Source: Lactarius indigo
Taxonomy: Eukaryota; Basidiomycota; Agaricomycetes; Russulales; Russulaceae
Direction: 5' to 3'
Assembly (NCBI GenBank): GCA_025766275.1
Contig: JAFKAC010000160.1
Coordinates: 39,351-103,350 of the forward strand
DNA: 64,000 bases
The notes under the pieces were generated by a model that was given only the letters and a program-made list of their open reading frames with translations, made no database searches and was not told the DNA's origin. The translations under genes and the position numbers were made by a program. This document shows positions 23,740 to 34,146 of this stretch, in pieces. The first letter of the stretch is position 1. Each line of letters begins with the position of its first letter.

Positions 23740-24973
23740 AGACTCTAGCGTGATGGCGTGCTTCGCCTATTGTTCGCCAATTGATAGTTTCTGCTCCGGT
23801 CTGCCGGTTGCCATCCTTCCGATGTAACGGCAGCACGGCCCTTGGGCCCGAAACTGGCTGTTTCCGAGTATCTCAGCCACTCCGAAACTGTCAGCCGTCA
23901 TGCCTTATCTCGTCCATCACCATCAACTTGTTTTTCGCTCACTTTGCCTCGCCTCGCTTTTTCTTCTCTCTCTTCCAACATCTTATCCTCGAAACTGTCA
24001 TTTCTCGCCTCGCACCCCTGTCCCTTCCGCCATCGCCGGACGCCCCTCGATCGCCCGCACCATACCGGCGTCAGGGCTAACGTCGCCTTCAAGCCTCCCA
24101 ACTGCGACGCCAACGGCCTCAAGTCAACCATGCTTCCACCACTCACCATTCCTTTGCTTTCCCCGATGTCTTCATCGCCTCCTTCATGTCTTCACCCTCG
24201 GCCGATCGACTTCACATCATCGCCTCTCAAGCCACGACTCTTCGTCGGATTATTCTAGTTCGCGCTCTCTGTCTCGGGCACAGGCGCACCCAATATCTTT
24301 TAAATTTTCCTTTCTTCTGACGCTTTCTTTGTACTCGTAGTGCGCGTCGTTGATACCTCCGGCGCTGTCGTTCGGCCACGCTCCCTTGTTCTCCGACTCT
24401 CCTACTTCCATGATGATTCGTACCCTTTTCCCCGCGCTCGCCTCATGTTTCCACCTGTTGATTCCCTCTCCGCCTTCGACTTTTAGTTTACTTTTCCCCA
24501 CCTTACCTTTCCCTCCTCACACTTCTCGACTTAGTCGCGTTTTCGTTTTGTTGACCTTAGGTACAGTCCGCATGTATAAAGGTCTCGGGTTCGCATTCGG
24601 AATGTATCAGTTGATCTGCCCATGACTACTCACGCACGCGCTTTCGAGCACGTTCACCAAAGGCCTGTTCCGACATATACGGCCTTTTACCACCTGACTA
24701 CCACCTAGGCACGTCGTACATGTCCACGTTACTAGTGCATGACGTTTGCTCACTTCCCCTCTACATAACCCGGCACGCTCTGAGATTGGTAAAGAGGCCT
24801 GGATTATTGCCTGGAAAGAAAGCAAAAGACAGGCCTTGCCTGGCTGGACATCTGGCAGAAAATTAAGGATCTGGAAACGACGCTGACTCCTGGCATTCTG
24901 GAACCTGTCTGGGAACAGACTGGAAAATATCTTCCAGTTCTCCCAGTACATACAGGTCATCCAGTCCCCGAAC
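23740..24973. other. Plavaka right arm, non-coding
   Basis: Pyrimidine-rich sequence (23.9-24.5 kb), then a CCAG/CTGG-rich terminal stretch (24.8-24.97 kb). Open frames exist but have low-complexity composition and no recognisable motif. I see no gene. Confidence 0.6.
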
Positions 24974-24986
24974 AAAATGCTGATGA
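24974..24986. repeat. Plavaka right terminal inverted repeat
   Basis: AAAATGCTGATGA, the inverted complement of the left end. It is followed by TGTA at 24987-24990. Confidence 0.75.
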
Positions 24987-25019
24987 TGTAACTACTTGTT
25001 CCCGCGCTCCTTTTCTGCC

Positions 25020-28000
25020 CTAACTTTGTTTCCTTCCCTTTACTTCTGTCGTTGTGTTGCTTTGCGAGAATCTTCCTGTGTTTTGTATGTATTTGATTAA
25101 TGGGATGGCCGACTTGGGATCTTGCAGGAGTTTTGTGTAGAGTCCTTCGACCGCCCTTCTCTTCTTGAAGAGAGTCCAGTGTTCGTGTGCGTACGCCGGA
25201 CAGTCTAGAATGAAGTGTTGTGGTGTTTCTGGGCTGTGTCCGCACGCTGGGCATTTGGCGTCCTCCGCTCTTTTGAATCTGAATAAGTAGGCGTTGAGGG
25301 GGAAGTGTCCCGATCTCAATTGGAATAGCCAACTTGCTCCTTTTCTAGATATGTTGGGGTCGCTCGTCAGTTTCAAGAACTTTGGGGATGGTAGTGATAC
25401 ATCAAATTGCTTAATTCTGTGTGCCCGCGTAGATGTCTGCCAGTCATTTTTCCACCATGTTTTGAGTTTTTCTTTGAAGTGTTGTCTTGATGCGGATTTG
25501 TTGGTCTTGAGGGGTTGTCGGAGGGGTGGTGGGAGGGCGATGGACGGGGACGTTTTTCCGCTGGCTGCTGCTTTCGCTTCTTCGTCCGCTTTCTCGTTAC
25601 CTTGAATGTTTACGTGTCCTGCCGTCCAGCGGATCGTGAGCGATAGCTTGGACCCTCCGGCTTTGCGTATGCTAGACGCTGTTGTGCGGAAGAGGTCCGC
25701 TAGGTAGTGTCCCGAGCTGCTGCTCGGTGATGTTACCGCTGAGATTGCCGCCTGGTTGTCTACCCCTAGTGCGATGCTTGTTTTGTTATTCTCCTCGGTC
25801 TTGATGAGGTGGAGTCCTAGTAGTAGTCCTACCAGCTCCGCCTCGAAGACTGTGTGATGCTCCACTGAGCCTAGGTGGTAGTGTAGCGTTCTTGTTTCTT
25901 TGCCCGTCCTGATTAGAACTGCTGCTGCTCCCACTGCTCCATCATGTGCCGAGCCGTCGGAGTATACTTTTATTGTCTCGGCCCCCTGTTTGTCGGCTTC
26001 TATTGAAGCTTTTTTTGTCCTTGGCTATGTCCAGGCCAAAGGGACGCTTGTGGGAGAGGGCTGGGTCTTGTAGTACGGTAGGTATTTTCTCGAATGTCTG
26101 TGGTTTGATTGAGAACGTCTGCATGAGATGGTGTAGTGGCGTTTTGTGTTTCTTTGTTCTGCCGCTTGCACATCTTTTTGCGGGGCTGTGGAGCGGGTGA
26201 TCTTTTGGGAGCGTGGCTATGCGAGTTGCCGCCCTGTGGAGGTGTTTTTCAGCTTCCAGTTTTATTGGTAGAATGAAGGCGTGTGCGTCTAGAACGTCTG
26301 TGGGTGACGTTCTTAGGCCCCCTGTGATTGCAAGTGCTCCGGCTCTTTGAATAGTTGTGAGCTTGTTCCCGCGTCTTACTATTCTGTCTGGGTTTTCGGT
26401 CACTCTGTTGCAGCCTTCTGCGCTTCCCCATACGTCGACCGCATATAGGATGCGGGGGATAGCAACGCTTTGGTAGAGTCTTCTTGCATATTTCGGTGTG
26501 ATGCCCCAGCTCGGGGCAGCCGCTCTTCTGATTTGTCTAGCCCATTTCATGCCTTTTTCCAGGGCGTGGTTGTACTGCGCGCCCCAGGTAAGGTGTTGAT
26601 CGAAGTATACTCCGAGGTACTTTGCGTGTTTCGACGGGGTGAGGATGGTGTCGAGTAGCTTCAGGGGAGTTCTTTGTTTCCCACAGTTCTGGTGGGCAAA
26701 ATCAATCAGAGCGAGTTTACTGAACTCAAAACGAGAATTGTGGGCAGAGGACCAATCTATCGCGCCACCTTCCCTTGTCATCATGTCTGATAGCGTGGCA
26801 TGCGTATCTGTGAAGCTTTTTCCGGTGGCGATTAAGATCGCATCGTCCACGTAAGCTATTGCTGATTCGCTGTCTTTGTTTGGGATGTCCAGAATATCCA
26901 CGTTATAGTACTGGTATAGTATCATGGATAAGGGGTCTCCCTGTCCTATCCCATTGCTGATCGGGATTTTATCTGAAACGAAGTCATCGAATTTCAGCGT
27001 AGTGAAACGATTCCGAAGTAGATTTTGGGTGAATTTCACCAATTTGGCTGGTACCCGACGCTTTTTCATATTGTGTATCAGTCTCTCGTTCACGGCGTTG
27101 GGGAATGCTCCTTCGATGTCTAGGAAGAGTACCGAAGCTACTTGTCTTCTCCTCCAAGCGTCTTTGATCCGGATCGTGAGCATGTGCATTGTGTCCGTAG
27201 TTGTGCGGGCCGGGCGACCACCATAGTGGTGTTGGGGGAGAAGTTGGTGCTTTTCGGAGTAGTAGGAGAGCTGTTCTGCCATTATCAATGTAAGCACTTT
27301 TGCGAGCGTGTTTAGGAGAGCGATGGGCCTGTAGGCCTTGGGAGTATCGTATCTCGGTTTGCCCGGCTTCCTCAGCACTACTGTCGTGAATGTTTTCCAT
27401 GGGCTGTAGTACCAGCCCTTGTTGACGATGGCATTGTATATTGTCCATAATCTGTTTGTGAGGAGGTCAGCACATTTGATTAGTACGATGTTAGGAATCC
27501 CGTCAGGGCCTGGGGCCTTGTAGGGTCTTAGCTGTGCTATGTGTTTGCGGATTTGTTCCTTAGTTATGGCCTTCATCGCGCCAACTGGTGGGGGGTAATC
27601 AGGACTGTTTGGATCGGCAGCCGGGTCTGGGGGTTTGCTGGGGAAGAACGTCTTGGCCAGGGCTGCGCTTTTGTCCGGGTTTTGACTTATGGTTCTTCCG
27701 CCCGATTCGGTTTGGATTTTTAGGGGGGGGATTCTGGTCTTTCCGCCGTCGCTTGCCGGTGCTGAGATGTATTTGTGGGCCGTCCAGATGTCTGGGTCGG
27801 TCGCCTTTTCCAGCCAGTCCCTCCAGTGGTGCTGTTTCGTGTATTGCATAACTTTGTCGTACTTTCTGCGGGCGGTTTTGTACGAGATGTGGATCGGGTG
27901 ATCTGGGCGGTCTCTGTATTTGTACGCCGCTCTTCCAAGCTTTTCTGTTTCTTTGCGCAGGATTTTGAGTTCTTTTGTCCACCATCGTTTTGACTTTGTG

Positions 28001-28980
28001 TTGATGTCCGTGATGGGGACTTCAGCCGTGATGGTTTCCTGTAGAGCAAGAATTAGCCTGTCACATTCTGTGTCTAGGTGTGATTGAGAGTTTATTGTGT
28101 TGGGGATGCCCATCTTCGTGATTTTTCCCTCCAGCGTTTTGTGGAAGTCGTCCCAATTGACGTCTCTGAAGTTTCTGATGACCTGTGCGGGGGATTTGGT
28201 CAGCTCAAGGTCTATAACTGTGACAATAGGAACGTGGTCCGAGTTTACTCCCTGTGCCTCGGGGAGGGTGTCGCAGGTGATGATCGCGTCTAAGCTGTGT
28301 TCCGTCATGAACACGTTGTCTAGCCTTGTCCACTTTTTTGTGACGTGGTGGACGTGGGTTGGGGTACCCTTGGCTAGTGCCATGTCCATTCCTAGGTCTG
28401 CTACACTTTTGAGGAGCAGTTCCGCTGTGTGGATCGCATCTGGCTTAAAGAGCCTGCTGTCCTCCAGGCTGTCCCAGTACAGGTGGTGATGGTTGAAGTC
28501 GCCCAGCCAGATTAGGTGATGATCTTGTTTGGAGGGGTCGCTGCCTAGGATGGAGTGCTCGTGTTTTTTGTGGAAGGCGGAGAGAGCTTTGAGGGTATCG
28601 TCATGTTTGCAATCGTTGTAGATGTTGAATATTGAGAGCGTTCCCCAGCTTTCTTTGAGGCGTAGGGCCGTAACATCTCCTGACGGGAATTCGATCTGTT
28701 CCCAGGTTTCCGTAAGTATATCTCCTCGTACAAGTATGATTGAACGTGTCTTATTTGGCTGCTCTCCGTGCGTTGAAGGGTAGATGGGTGTCCAGTCTTT
28801 TGAGGCAATGGACTTATTGAGGAAGTTGATAGATGGCTCTTGTAGCGCTATGATGTCAATACCGAGGTTTGTCATCTTGCCGCTGCTGATAAGTCTGTGC
28901 TGACATGTTGGGGACTTGTTGATGTTTTGTTGCCAGATTGCCAGATTCTTGCGGTCTTTGGTTAGGTCTTGTAAACTCAT
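25020..28980 (-). pseudogene. LINE ORF2: endonuclease, reverse transcriptase, RNase H
   Basis: The first 1,012 codons (28,980-25,942) hold an APE-type endonuclease with LQEP, IYND, LGDFNHH and NSDHVP, then a reverse transcriptase with KAPGPDGIPN, LFLDIEGAFPN, NGIGQGDPLS and AYVDDA. RNase H follows in another frame (YSDGSAHDG, VDNQAAIS, HVNIQGNEKADEEAK), then a C-terminal CPACGHSPETPQHFILDC finger ending at the TAG at 25,020. The frames meet at a run of seven A bases (26,010-26,016 on the genome as T7). One base fewer would join them in frame as KKASIEADKQ leading into YSDGS. All catalytic motifs I looked for are present, so the homopolymer is the only lesion I see in ORF2. Confidence 0.85.
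26010..26016 (-). other. Homopolymer frameshift in LINE ORF2
   Basis: T7 on the + strand (A7 in the element). Upstream of it the reading continues as the reverse transcriptase frame; downstream the RNase H frame is open. A 1-nt insertion, a programmed shift or a sequencing error would all give this picture. Confidence 0.75.
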
Positions 28981-30821
28981 GAGTTATGGGTCTGGAGGAA
29001 GTCCGCTGGTAGGTCGTTGATGTCTCCTTCAAAGTGTATGTCATAGTCATCTTCGTCCGCATCTGGTTTGGGTGGAAGGGGATGCGGCACTTGTGGGAGG
29101 GAGTCCACTACCCTTTCGAAGAAGTCTTCAATTATTGCTTGGTCGTCCGTTTTGTCGTTGGCCGGGCGTGTCTTGTGTTTTCTTATTTGCCGAGTTGGTG
29201 GGTGGCGGTTACCGCGGTGAAGGGTGGGGAGGGATCCCACCCAGAATTTCACTGGAAATTTGTCCTCGAGGGGGAGCCTGTCAGGTTGTAGGGTTAGCGT
29301 CCAGTCTTCATCAGTTGGGAAGTATACTAGGTTATTTTTGGGATGGTACCCGTTATAGTCGTCGCATTTTCTGAGGAAGGTCAGGCAGTCACGGTCCCAG
29401 CTGGCGTGTGTGTCCGATTTTCAGGAGGTGCAGAAGCGTTTTCCTTCTGATTTGCAGTCCCTAGTTTTGTGTTGTTCGCCGCAGGTGCCGCAGGTGTCAT
29501 GCAGGGCGTGGCAGTTAGTTGCGTAGTGTCCCCATTTCCTACACTTCATGCACTGCTTGGGCTCGTATTTCTGCTTCTTGGGGAACGTTCTGGTGTTGCA
29601 TACGTATAAGCTGTCCTTGATTATTCTGTTAGCTAGCGCGGCGGATGAGAGGGTGAAGATGGCGTATGCAAATCTTTGGCCTTGCGAGCGTCTTTGTTCG
29701 GGCTTAATCCACTTGGCCCATCTCAGCGCTTTCTCTGGGAGGTGGTTTACTTCTTCAATTTCTCTGAGGTGGTTGGCATTAGACGGGTCGAAGGTAGTCG
29801 GGATTCTAGGGACTACTATGGGAAAAGACGTCTCTCTGATGGAGAGGTCCGAGTCAAACTTCCTGGTGAACTCCATCTCGTTGATGGGAGTTTTAAACCA
29901 TTCTGCTGCCTCTTTTGATGCGAACTGGAGGATGAGACTCCCGTTCCTCAGTTTGATGACTTCTTCGACTTTTGCGCCTTCGGGTGGGGAGGGGAGGATA
30001 CCCGCGAGGACTTTGTCTGCACGCTCCTGGATTTTGAAGGTGGTTAGGTACAAGTCCTCCCCTTTCTCCGAGTCGAAGATGACTTGTCTAGATTTTTTGT
30101 CCCTGCTTCTATCGACGCCGGCAAGGATGTCTTGCGGGGAGCAGCCGCTGAATGTATGTGTTGGGAGGGAGGGGGCCGGGGTTCGCTCCGCGTTGAGCTG
30201 TGTGTTGGTGAGAGCTTCCTTGTAGGAGCGAGCGGTGCTGGCTGCCTGTGAGGTAGCTGCCGTGGCTTCTGTAATGCTCTTTGCCATGTCGGTGGCCGCC
30301 TTGTCAAGGGAGGCCGCGGTCTCCCCTAGATCGTTGATGGCTTTTTGTAGAGTGATGTGGTTAGCCAGGGAGCTTTGGACTATGTCACTCATCTTTCCCA
30401 TCTCTCTTTGTAGCGTGGTCTCTAGATGTTCGCTCACTTTCTGAGCGAGGGTGTCCACTACTGGGGGGGTGTGCTGCGCTGTTGCGTTGTTTTCGTGCAT
30501 GAGCGCTGCCAATGCCTGGAGGGAGTTGGTCATTCCCTTGGGAGCAGCGGCACTGTATTTCTTAATGATTAGCGTGAGGGTACGGAGGAGGGTGGAGGGC
30601 GTAATGGGGTTCTCTTCAATATAGCACTCCTCGTCCTTCAGCGCTTTTTTGGCTTCTGCTGAGGCGTTGGGGGTTTTGGGCTTCGCCTGTTCCATGCCTT
30701 TTGTTGCGATGGGGGTGCTGGGCCAGGTGTTAGCTTTGGTAGTTGATCTGGTGGTTCTAAGGGGAGGGGCTGGAGGGGTGCGCCCTGAAGGGCCCGGAAT
30801 GGTATTTCCTTTTGGGGTCAT
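28977..30821 (-). pseudogene. LINE ORF1, gag-like nucleic-acid-binding protein
   Basis: The start is MTPKGNTIPGPSGR. There is a proline/threonine-rich N-terminus, a coiled-coil-prone middle (HLETTLQREMGKMSDIVQSS and neighbours), and zinc knuckles near residue 430: CMKCRKWGHYATNC (CX2CX4HX4C) and CGTCGEQHKTRDC. A TGA at 29,421-29,423 stops translation within a further cysteine-rich motif (RFCTS, stop, KSDTHASWDRDC). The same frame continues open for about 145 codons to a TGA at 28,977. CGA to TGA is the simplest change. ORF1 would coat the element RNA. Its final stop overlaps the ORF2 start in the sequence ATGA. Confidence 0.8.
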
Positions 30822-30903
30822 ACCGTCCGGTGGAGCACGTTGCTTCTGTTGAAGCTTTTCTTTTGGGTTGTGAGGAGGAATCTAGTAGTGCTAATGTGTG
30901 TAT

Positions 30904-30916
30904 GCCAACCATGATT
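30904..30916. repeat. LINE target-site duplication, right copy
   Basis: GCCAACCATGATT, identical to 16591-16603. It is followed by aggggtccgttgctctgaaaa, the continuation of the C-family exon as in C2 and C4. Confidence 0.85.
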
Positions 30917-31697
30917 AGGGGTCCGTTGCTCTGAAAACTGGCTCGGCCGGAGGGGGGTACAAGGTCGAGACCGAGTTCACACCCAGCGGCAGCTGCGAGC
31001 GCCGACTCTCAATGAGCACGGAATGACGACTATGATAGATCCATTTTTATATACCTGTTGTCCCAAGGATGAGAAACAAAAGAATGGCAATGACACGTTT
31101 GTCTCTGTTCCAGAGAACAACCGCGCGCCAGGCACAGACAATATCACTTAGGATATACTGAACAGCATTTAGTTGAGCCAAGCAGAGGATAGGTAAGTAT
31201 CATGCAGGCGCACCATCAGGCGTGCGATCGCCCCCTCTACCAACAAGACGACAAAGAAGCGATCGAAAGACCAAGTATTGGCAGATGTAGTGCCGAGGAA
31301 ATACTGAATATCCTGGAACCCAAGAACGTTTCTTAATACCAGTGTGATGATTCCTAAGGAGAACATAGAAGTGGTGATTCCAAACATAAACATTCTGGGC
31401 CGAGACGAAGTGAAACCTGGTGTGTTCCTGAAAGTCATCTACTGTAAGCGTGCATCGTCCTTCTTTCGAAAGCACAAATGAACCTCACAGGAGGACGTGG
31501 ACAGAGGCAACGTAAAGTACAGTATAGATGCCTGTAATGCAGAGAACAATGGCTCAGAAACTGGAGTAACGACGTCGAGTTTGTTGTCCCTCACCATATA
31601 CGATACCAACAAAAAGGTTGTCGTACACAGCCTGTTTGTATTGGTCGTCATAAAAGACAACGTTAATTTGAATGTTGCGAGTAAAGTGGCTGGACAT

Positions 31698-32120
31698 GAC
31701 AACAAAATGGACTCGGAGTGGCAGAGGGCAGACCAGAACGTGAGGCCAAGTGTGGGGTACACAAAACTCCTTGCTCCCCGGGATTCTTTGCGCTGGAGGG
31801 GCTCTTGAATGGTAGACACTTGCTGTAGCCGCTGTCAGAGCAACCGTCGACTATATATCAATTGTGTGGGGCACAGAAGGGCCATATCGTAGATCAGAAG
31901 TTGACGGAAGCCAACAGGCTCAAATAACAAATAGTCAAATAGTCCAAGTGACGAGATATCACATACCCCATTACAGTATGCATTGCATCTGTCCCATCAG
32001 TTTACGTTTCCTCGCAACTCGCACCAGCTCCTATTTTTTAATAAAATCTATTTATGTTCTGGCCTGACTCGGATAACCGATAAGACCAGCGGCCCGATCG
32101 AGCTCTCTGTACGTACAAAC
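31698..32120. repeat. Upstream flank of C5 (array repeat)
   Basis: Homologous to the other C-gene flanks. It contains the AT-rich phrase gactatatatcaattgtg at about 31,848-31,865, which could hold a TATA-type element for C5 (weak). No gene. Confidence 0.4.
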
Positions 32121-32740
32121 AAGTACAGTACAACACTCGATATTATTATAGAGCTCGCCTACGAAGCCGAGCACCTCATGTGCCAAAACCAACAAACCCA
32201 CAAGGGGACCACAAAGGCGAGCAAGCCGGTTCATATGCGGGGTGGCTTCTCGGCCCCAAATAAATGAAGGTGGTGGAGACGACGGGTAAGGAATGTCCAA
32301 GGTCGGCTGTCTTTGCTTGATTGGAGGTGGCACGATGCGCAAGGCAATCACCGCACGACGGCGGCATGGTGGGTGCATCCGGACTCGCTCCGAATTTGCG
32401 AGGATAGCCTCACGGTTACCCCGACTGAGCTTACCTGTTCCGCGGGAAGGATCACCCTCATCCCCGCTCCCGACCTTTTTTTCGATTATTCATGGGCCGT
32501 TCAGCTTGCCGTTCCCGTCAGAGATCTAGTACCCAATCGTTCAACACAGGTACTGCCAGACACGGCTATTTATCATGTTCCTCCCGCTCGGAGGCCAGGG
32601 AGCTCAACAAGGGGCGAGTTTACTGGAACCACTTGCTGTATTGGGAAAGGTTGAGGATTGAGTCGGGCCCTCGGTTGTACTAGGGGGGAAAGCAGGGGGG
32701 AAGTTTGTTGTCAAGGTTGACGATATACAAGGCAACCTTG
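32120..32740 (-). repeat. Block E copy 2
   Basis: Homologous to 13,800-14,510. On the - strand the hydrophobic stretch reads TGLLAFVVPLWVCWFW before a stop, so it is broken relative to copy 1. Confidence 0.4.
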
Positions 32741-32869
32741 CGTGAGAGCCCAGATAGGCGGCACGTGCTCCTTCCTTTCTTGGATGTGGTCAAGCACTTG
32801 ACAGTCACCCACGAGTTTTCTGCAGAGTGCCGTGGTCAATTGCCAGTGCATGTCACAGTGGTGGGCGTC

Positions 32870-33050
32870 TCTTAATATCGAGACTCGGGGTTGACTCTCG
32901 GAAACACTCTTTGATTTGGTACGGTTCAGTACTACGTTGGGCAGAACCATACACGCCGCAATGTCGAAACGACTTGGGACCGAAGCGCGAGGGACTGGCT
33001 AGATTGTATTATTTCCCGAAGGAGACAGCCTGACCTGTGAGTCCTGTTTC
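32870..33050 (+). pseudogene. Family A copy 5, C-terminal remnant
   Basis: Only the end of a UstYa-like gene is left: VGQNHTR-type residues near 32,940 and a WDRSARDWLD segment, followed by a frame break before the YYFLKEP-type ending. Both HxxHC motifs are absent. Confidence 0.45.
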
Positions 33051-33279
33051 GTCATATAATTGGGCGACCTCTGAAGATCTGAATCACTGTCCTGGGTACC
33101 ACGACACTGCCTTTTGAATTTGATTATCTGACAGTTTGGCGCTCTTCCCCATCATCCTTCTTTGAGGTCTCTTCATGCTTGAACAGCTCGCATGAAAGAT
33201 TTGTAGCGGGTGTATCATGATAGGACCCTATGCTGTCCGATTTGGGTGGACCACCACCACATCCATTGAATTCATCACC

Positions 33280-33790
33280 TTCTCACCGACGCAAATGTTG
33301 ATATACGTCGATTTGTTACCGCCCACCAGGTCACGCTCGATCCCCCAGTGGGATATGTGTTCCCGAAGTTGCCTGTTGTGGCGGGGACAATCGTAGATAA
33401 GGTGGAGGAATGACCGATCCGGGAAGCTACACAGGCATGAGAAGGCTTCCCGGGGGAGGTCCGGCCTATGTCGGGAGTACTAGTCGGATGTGAAGAAGTG
33501 AAGGGTGGCAAGCTGCATAGTGGTGCAGTGTGTATGCCGAGTGATGTGTTTGTAGTCGGGGGGGAGAGCCGCCTTCCATAGTGGGTGATTACGTCCATCG
33601 GGGGGGTGATGTAGATCAATGGCGTGGGTGTATATTTGGGTCCACTCAGTGGTCCATTGGTGACACGCGCGTTGCCGAGCCTTCTTTTTGACGTAGGCAG
33701 CCGATTGGACGCGGTTGGGTGAGGAGCGGGGAGTGAATGTGCAGGTGTGGAAAGCAGCTTTCCTGGAAGAGGTGTCCGATGGTCTCCCTG
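33280..33790 (-). pseudogene. LINE remnant, ORF2 C-terminus
   Basis: The - strand reads SAAYVKKKARQRACHQWTTE, then LPPDYKHITRHTHCTTMQLA with THFFTSD-type residues, then SCLCSFPDRSFLHLIYDCPR, with at least two stops. The pattern of a basic helix, a repeated LATLHF-type segment and a terminal C-x-C...HLIYDCPR motif matches the end of the ORF2 of Tad1-type LINEs. It is not derived from the intact LINE at 16.6-30.9 kb, because the residues differ widely. It lies between array spacer and gene F. Confidence 0.6.
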
Positions 33791-34096
33791 TGCACAGAGT
33801 TGAATGTGACTTATGAAATCGAAGAAGTTCTGATTGGTTCTCCAGGCTCCAACGATCGGATGCGCGTGCGTGATGTGGGCTATCCCCGCATCGTCGCTCT
33901 TTTACAAGGGCAGTTCCGGCCTTCAGCGCTTCAGAGCTTCAGCTTCAGCGCTCACGGCACTCATCACTTCACTACGTACCACAGATGATGATAACAGTAC
34001 CAGAGACTACAACTACGCTATACCTGCGCGCTTGAGGCAGCCTCTATATACATCTCGGGCAATTATTTTTCTTAAATTATGGGCCCACTCTTGTTG

Positions 34097-34104
34097 TATT
34101 TAAG
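34097..34104 (+). promoter_or_regulatory. Possible TATA box of gene F
   Basis: TATTTAAG, 43 bp before the inferred ATG. No other support. Confidence 0.35.
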
Positions 34105-34146
34105 AGCTATGCACACGCTGCATTTCCGGCCCTTCCAGACTATACA

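Larger units (their letters stand above)
17009..24986. mobile_element. Plavaka (KDZ-superfamily) DNA transposon, about 7.98 kb
   Basis: The element has 13-bp terminal inverted repeats and a TGTA candidate target duplication. It holds two divergent genes, a transposase (20,381-23,735, +) and a DUF6532-like passenger (17,525-20,159, -), and repeat-rich ends. It sits in the 3' untranslated region of the LINE, 30 bp beyond the RNase H stop codon, so it arrived after the LINE. Both genes read as complete, so this copy may be autonomous. Plavaka is one of the fungal KDZ families described in basidiomycetes. Confidence 0.82.
16604..30903 (-). mobile_element. Tad1-like LINE, full length, carrying a nested DNA transposon
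   Basis: The element runs from a short 5' leader (30,903-30,822) through ORF1 and ORF2 to a 3' untranslated region and poly-A tract. It is flanked by a 13-bp target duplication. With the nested Plavaka removed it is about 6.3 kb, which is a normal full-length size. The domain order (zinc-knuckle ORF1; endonuclease, reverse transcriptase and RNase H in ORF2) matches fungal Tad1-type elements. It has one premature stop in ORF1 and one frameshift in ORF2, so this copy is probably not autonomous. Confidence 0.85.
15930..31697 (-). pseudogene. Family C copy 5 (7TM) split by a 14.3 kb insertion
   Basis: The N-terminal exons lie at 31,697-30,917: MSSHFTRNIQINVVFYDDQY then AVYDNLFVGIVYG; MFMFGITTSMFSLGIITLV; VEGAIARLM; ILSDIVCAWRAVVLWNRDKR. 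The C-terminal exons lie at 16,590-15,930: LVSTGLIAWKAW; VRVDRVFALLIESGFIYCC; LVSALDLIPQPGF; YPTLIIIFVAMQKSPVE; tail ending DEEKSL. Between them, inside the codons for the GPLIMVGPT segment, sits the LINE. Apart from the insertion I see no lesion, so this copy was probably functional when the LINE landed. It contains no intron large enough to splice out the insertion without losing a membrane segment. Confidence 0.75.

Noticed and set aside
23842..24340. Open frames rich in serine and proline in the Plavaka right arm
   Set aside because: Pyrimidine-rich low-complexity DNA gives long frames in all three phases; no start context, splice logic or motif.
29548..30225. 225-codon + strand frame
   Set aside because: Antisense to LINE ORF1, which has zinc knuckles and a coherent frame.
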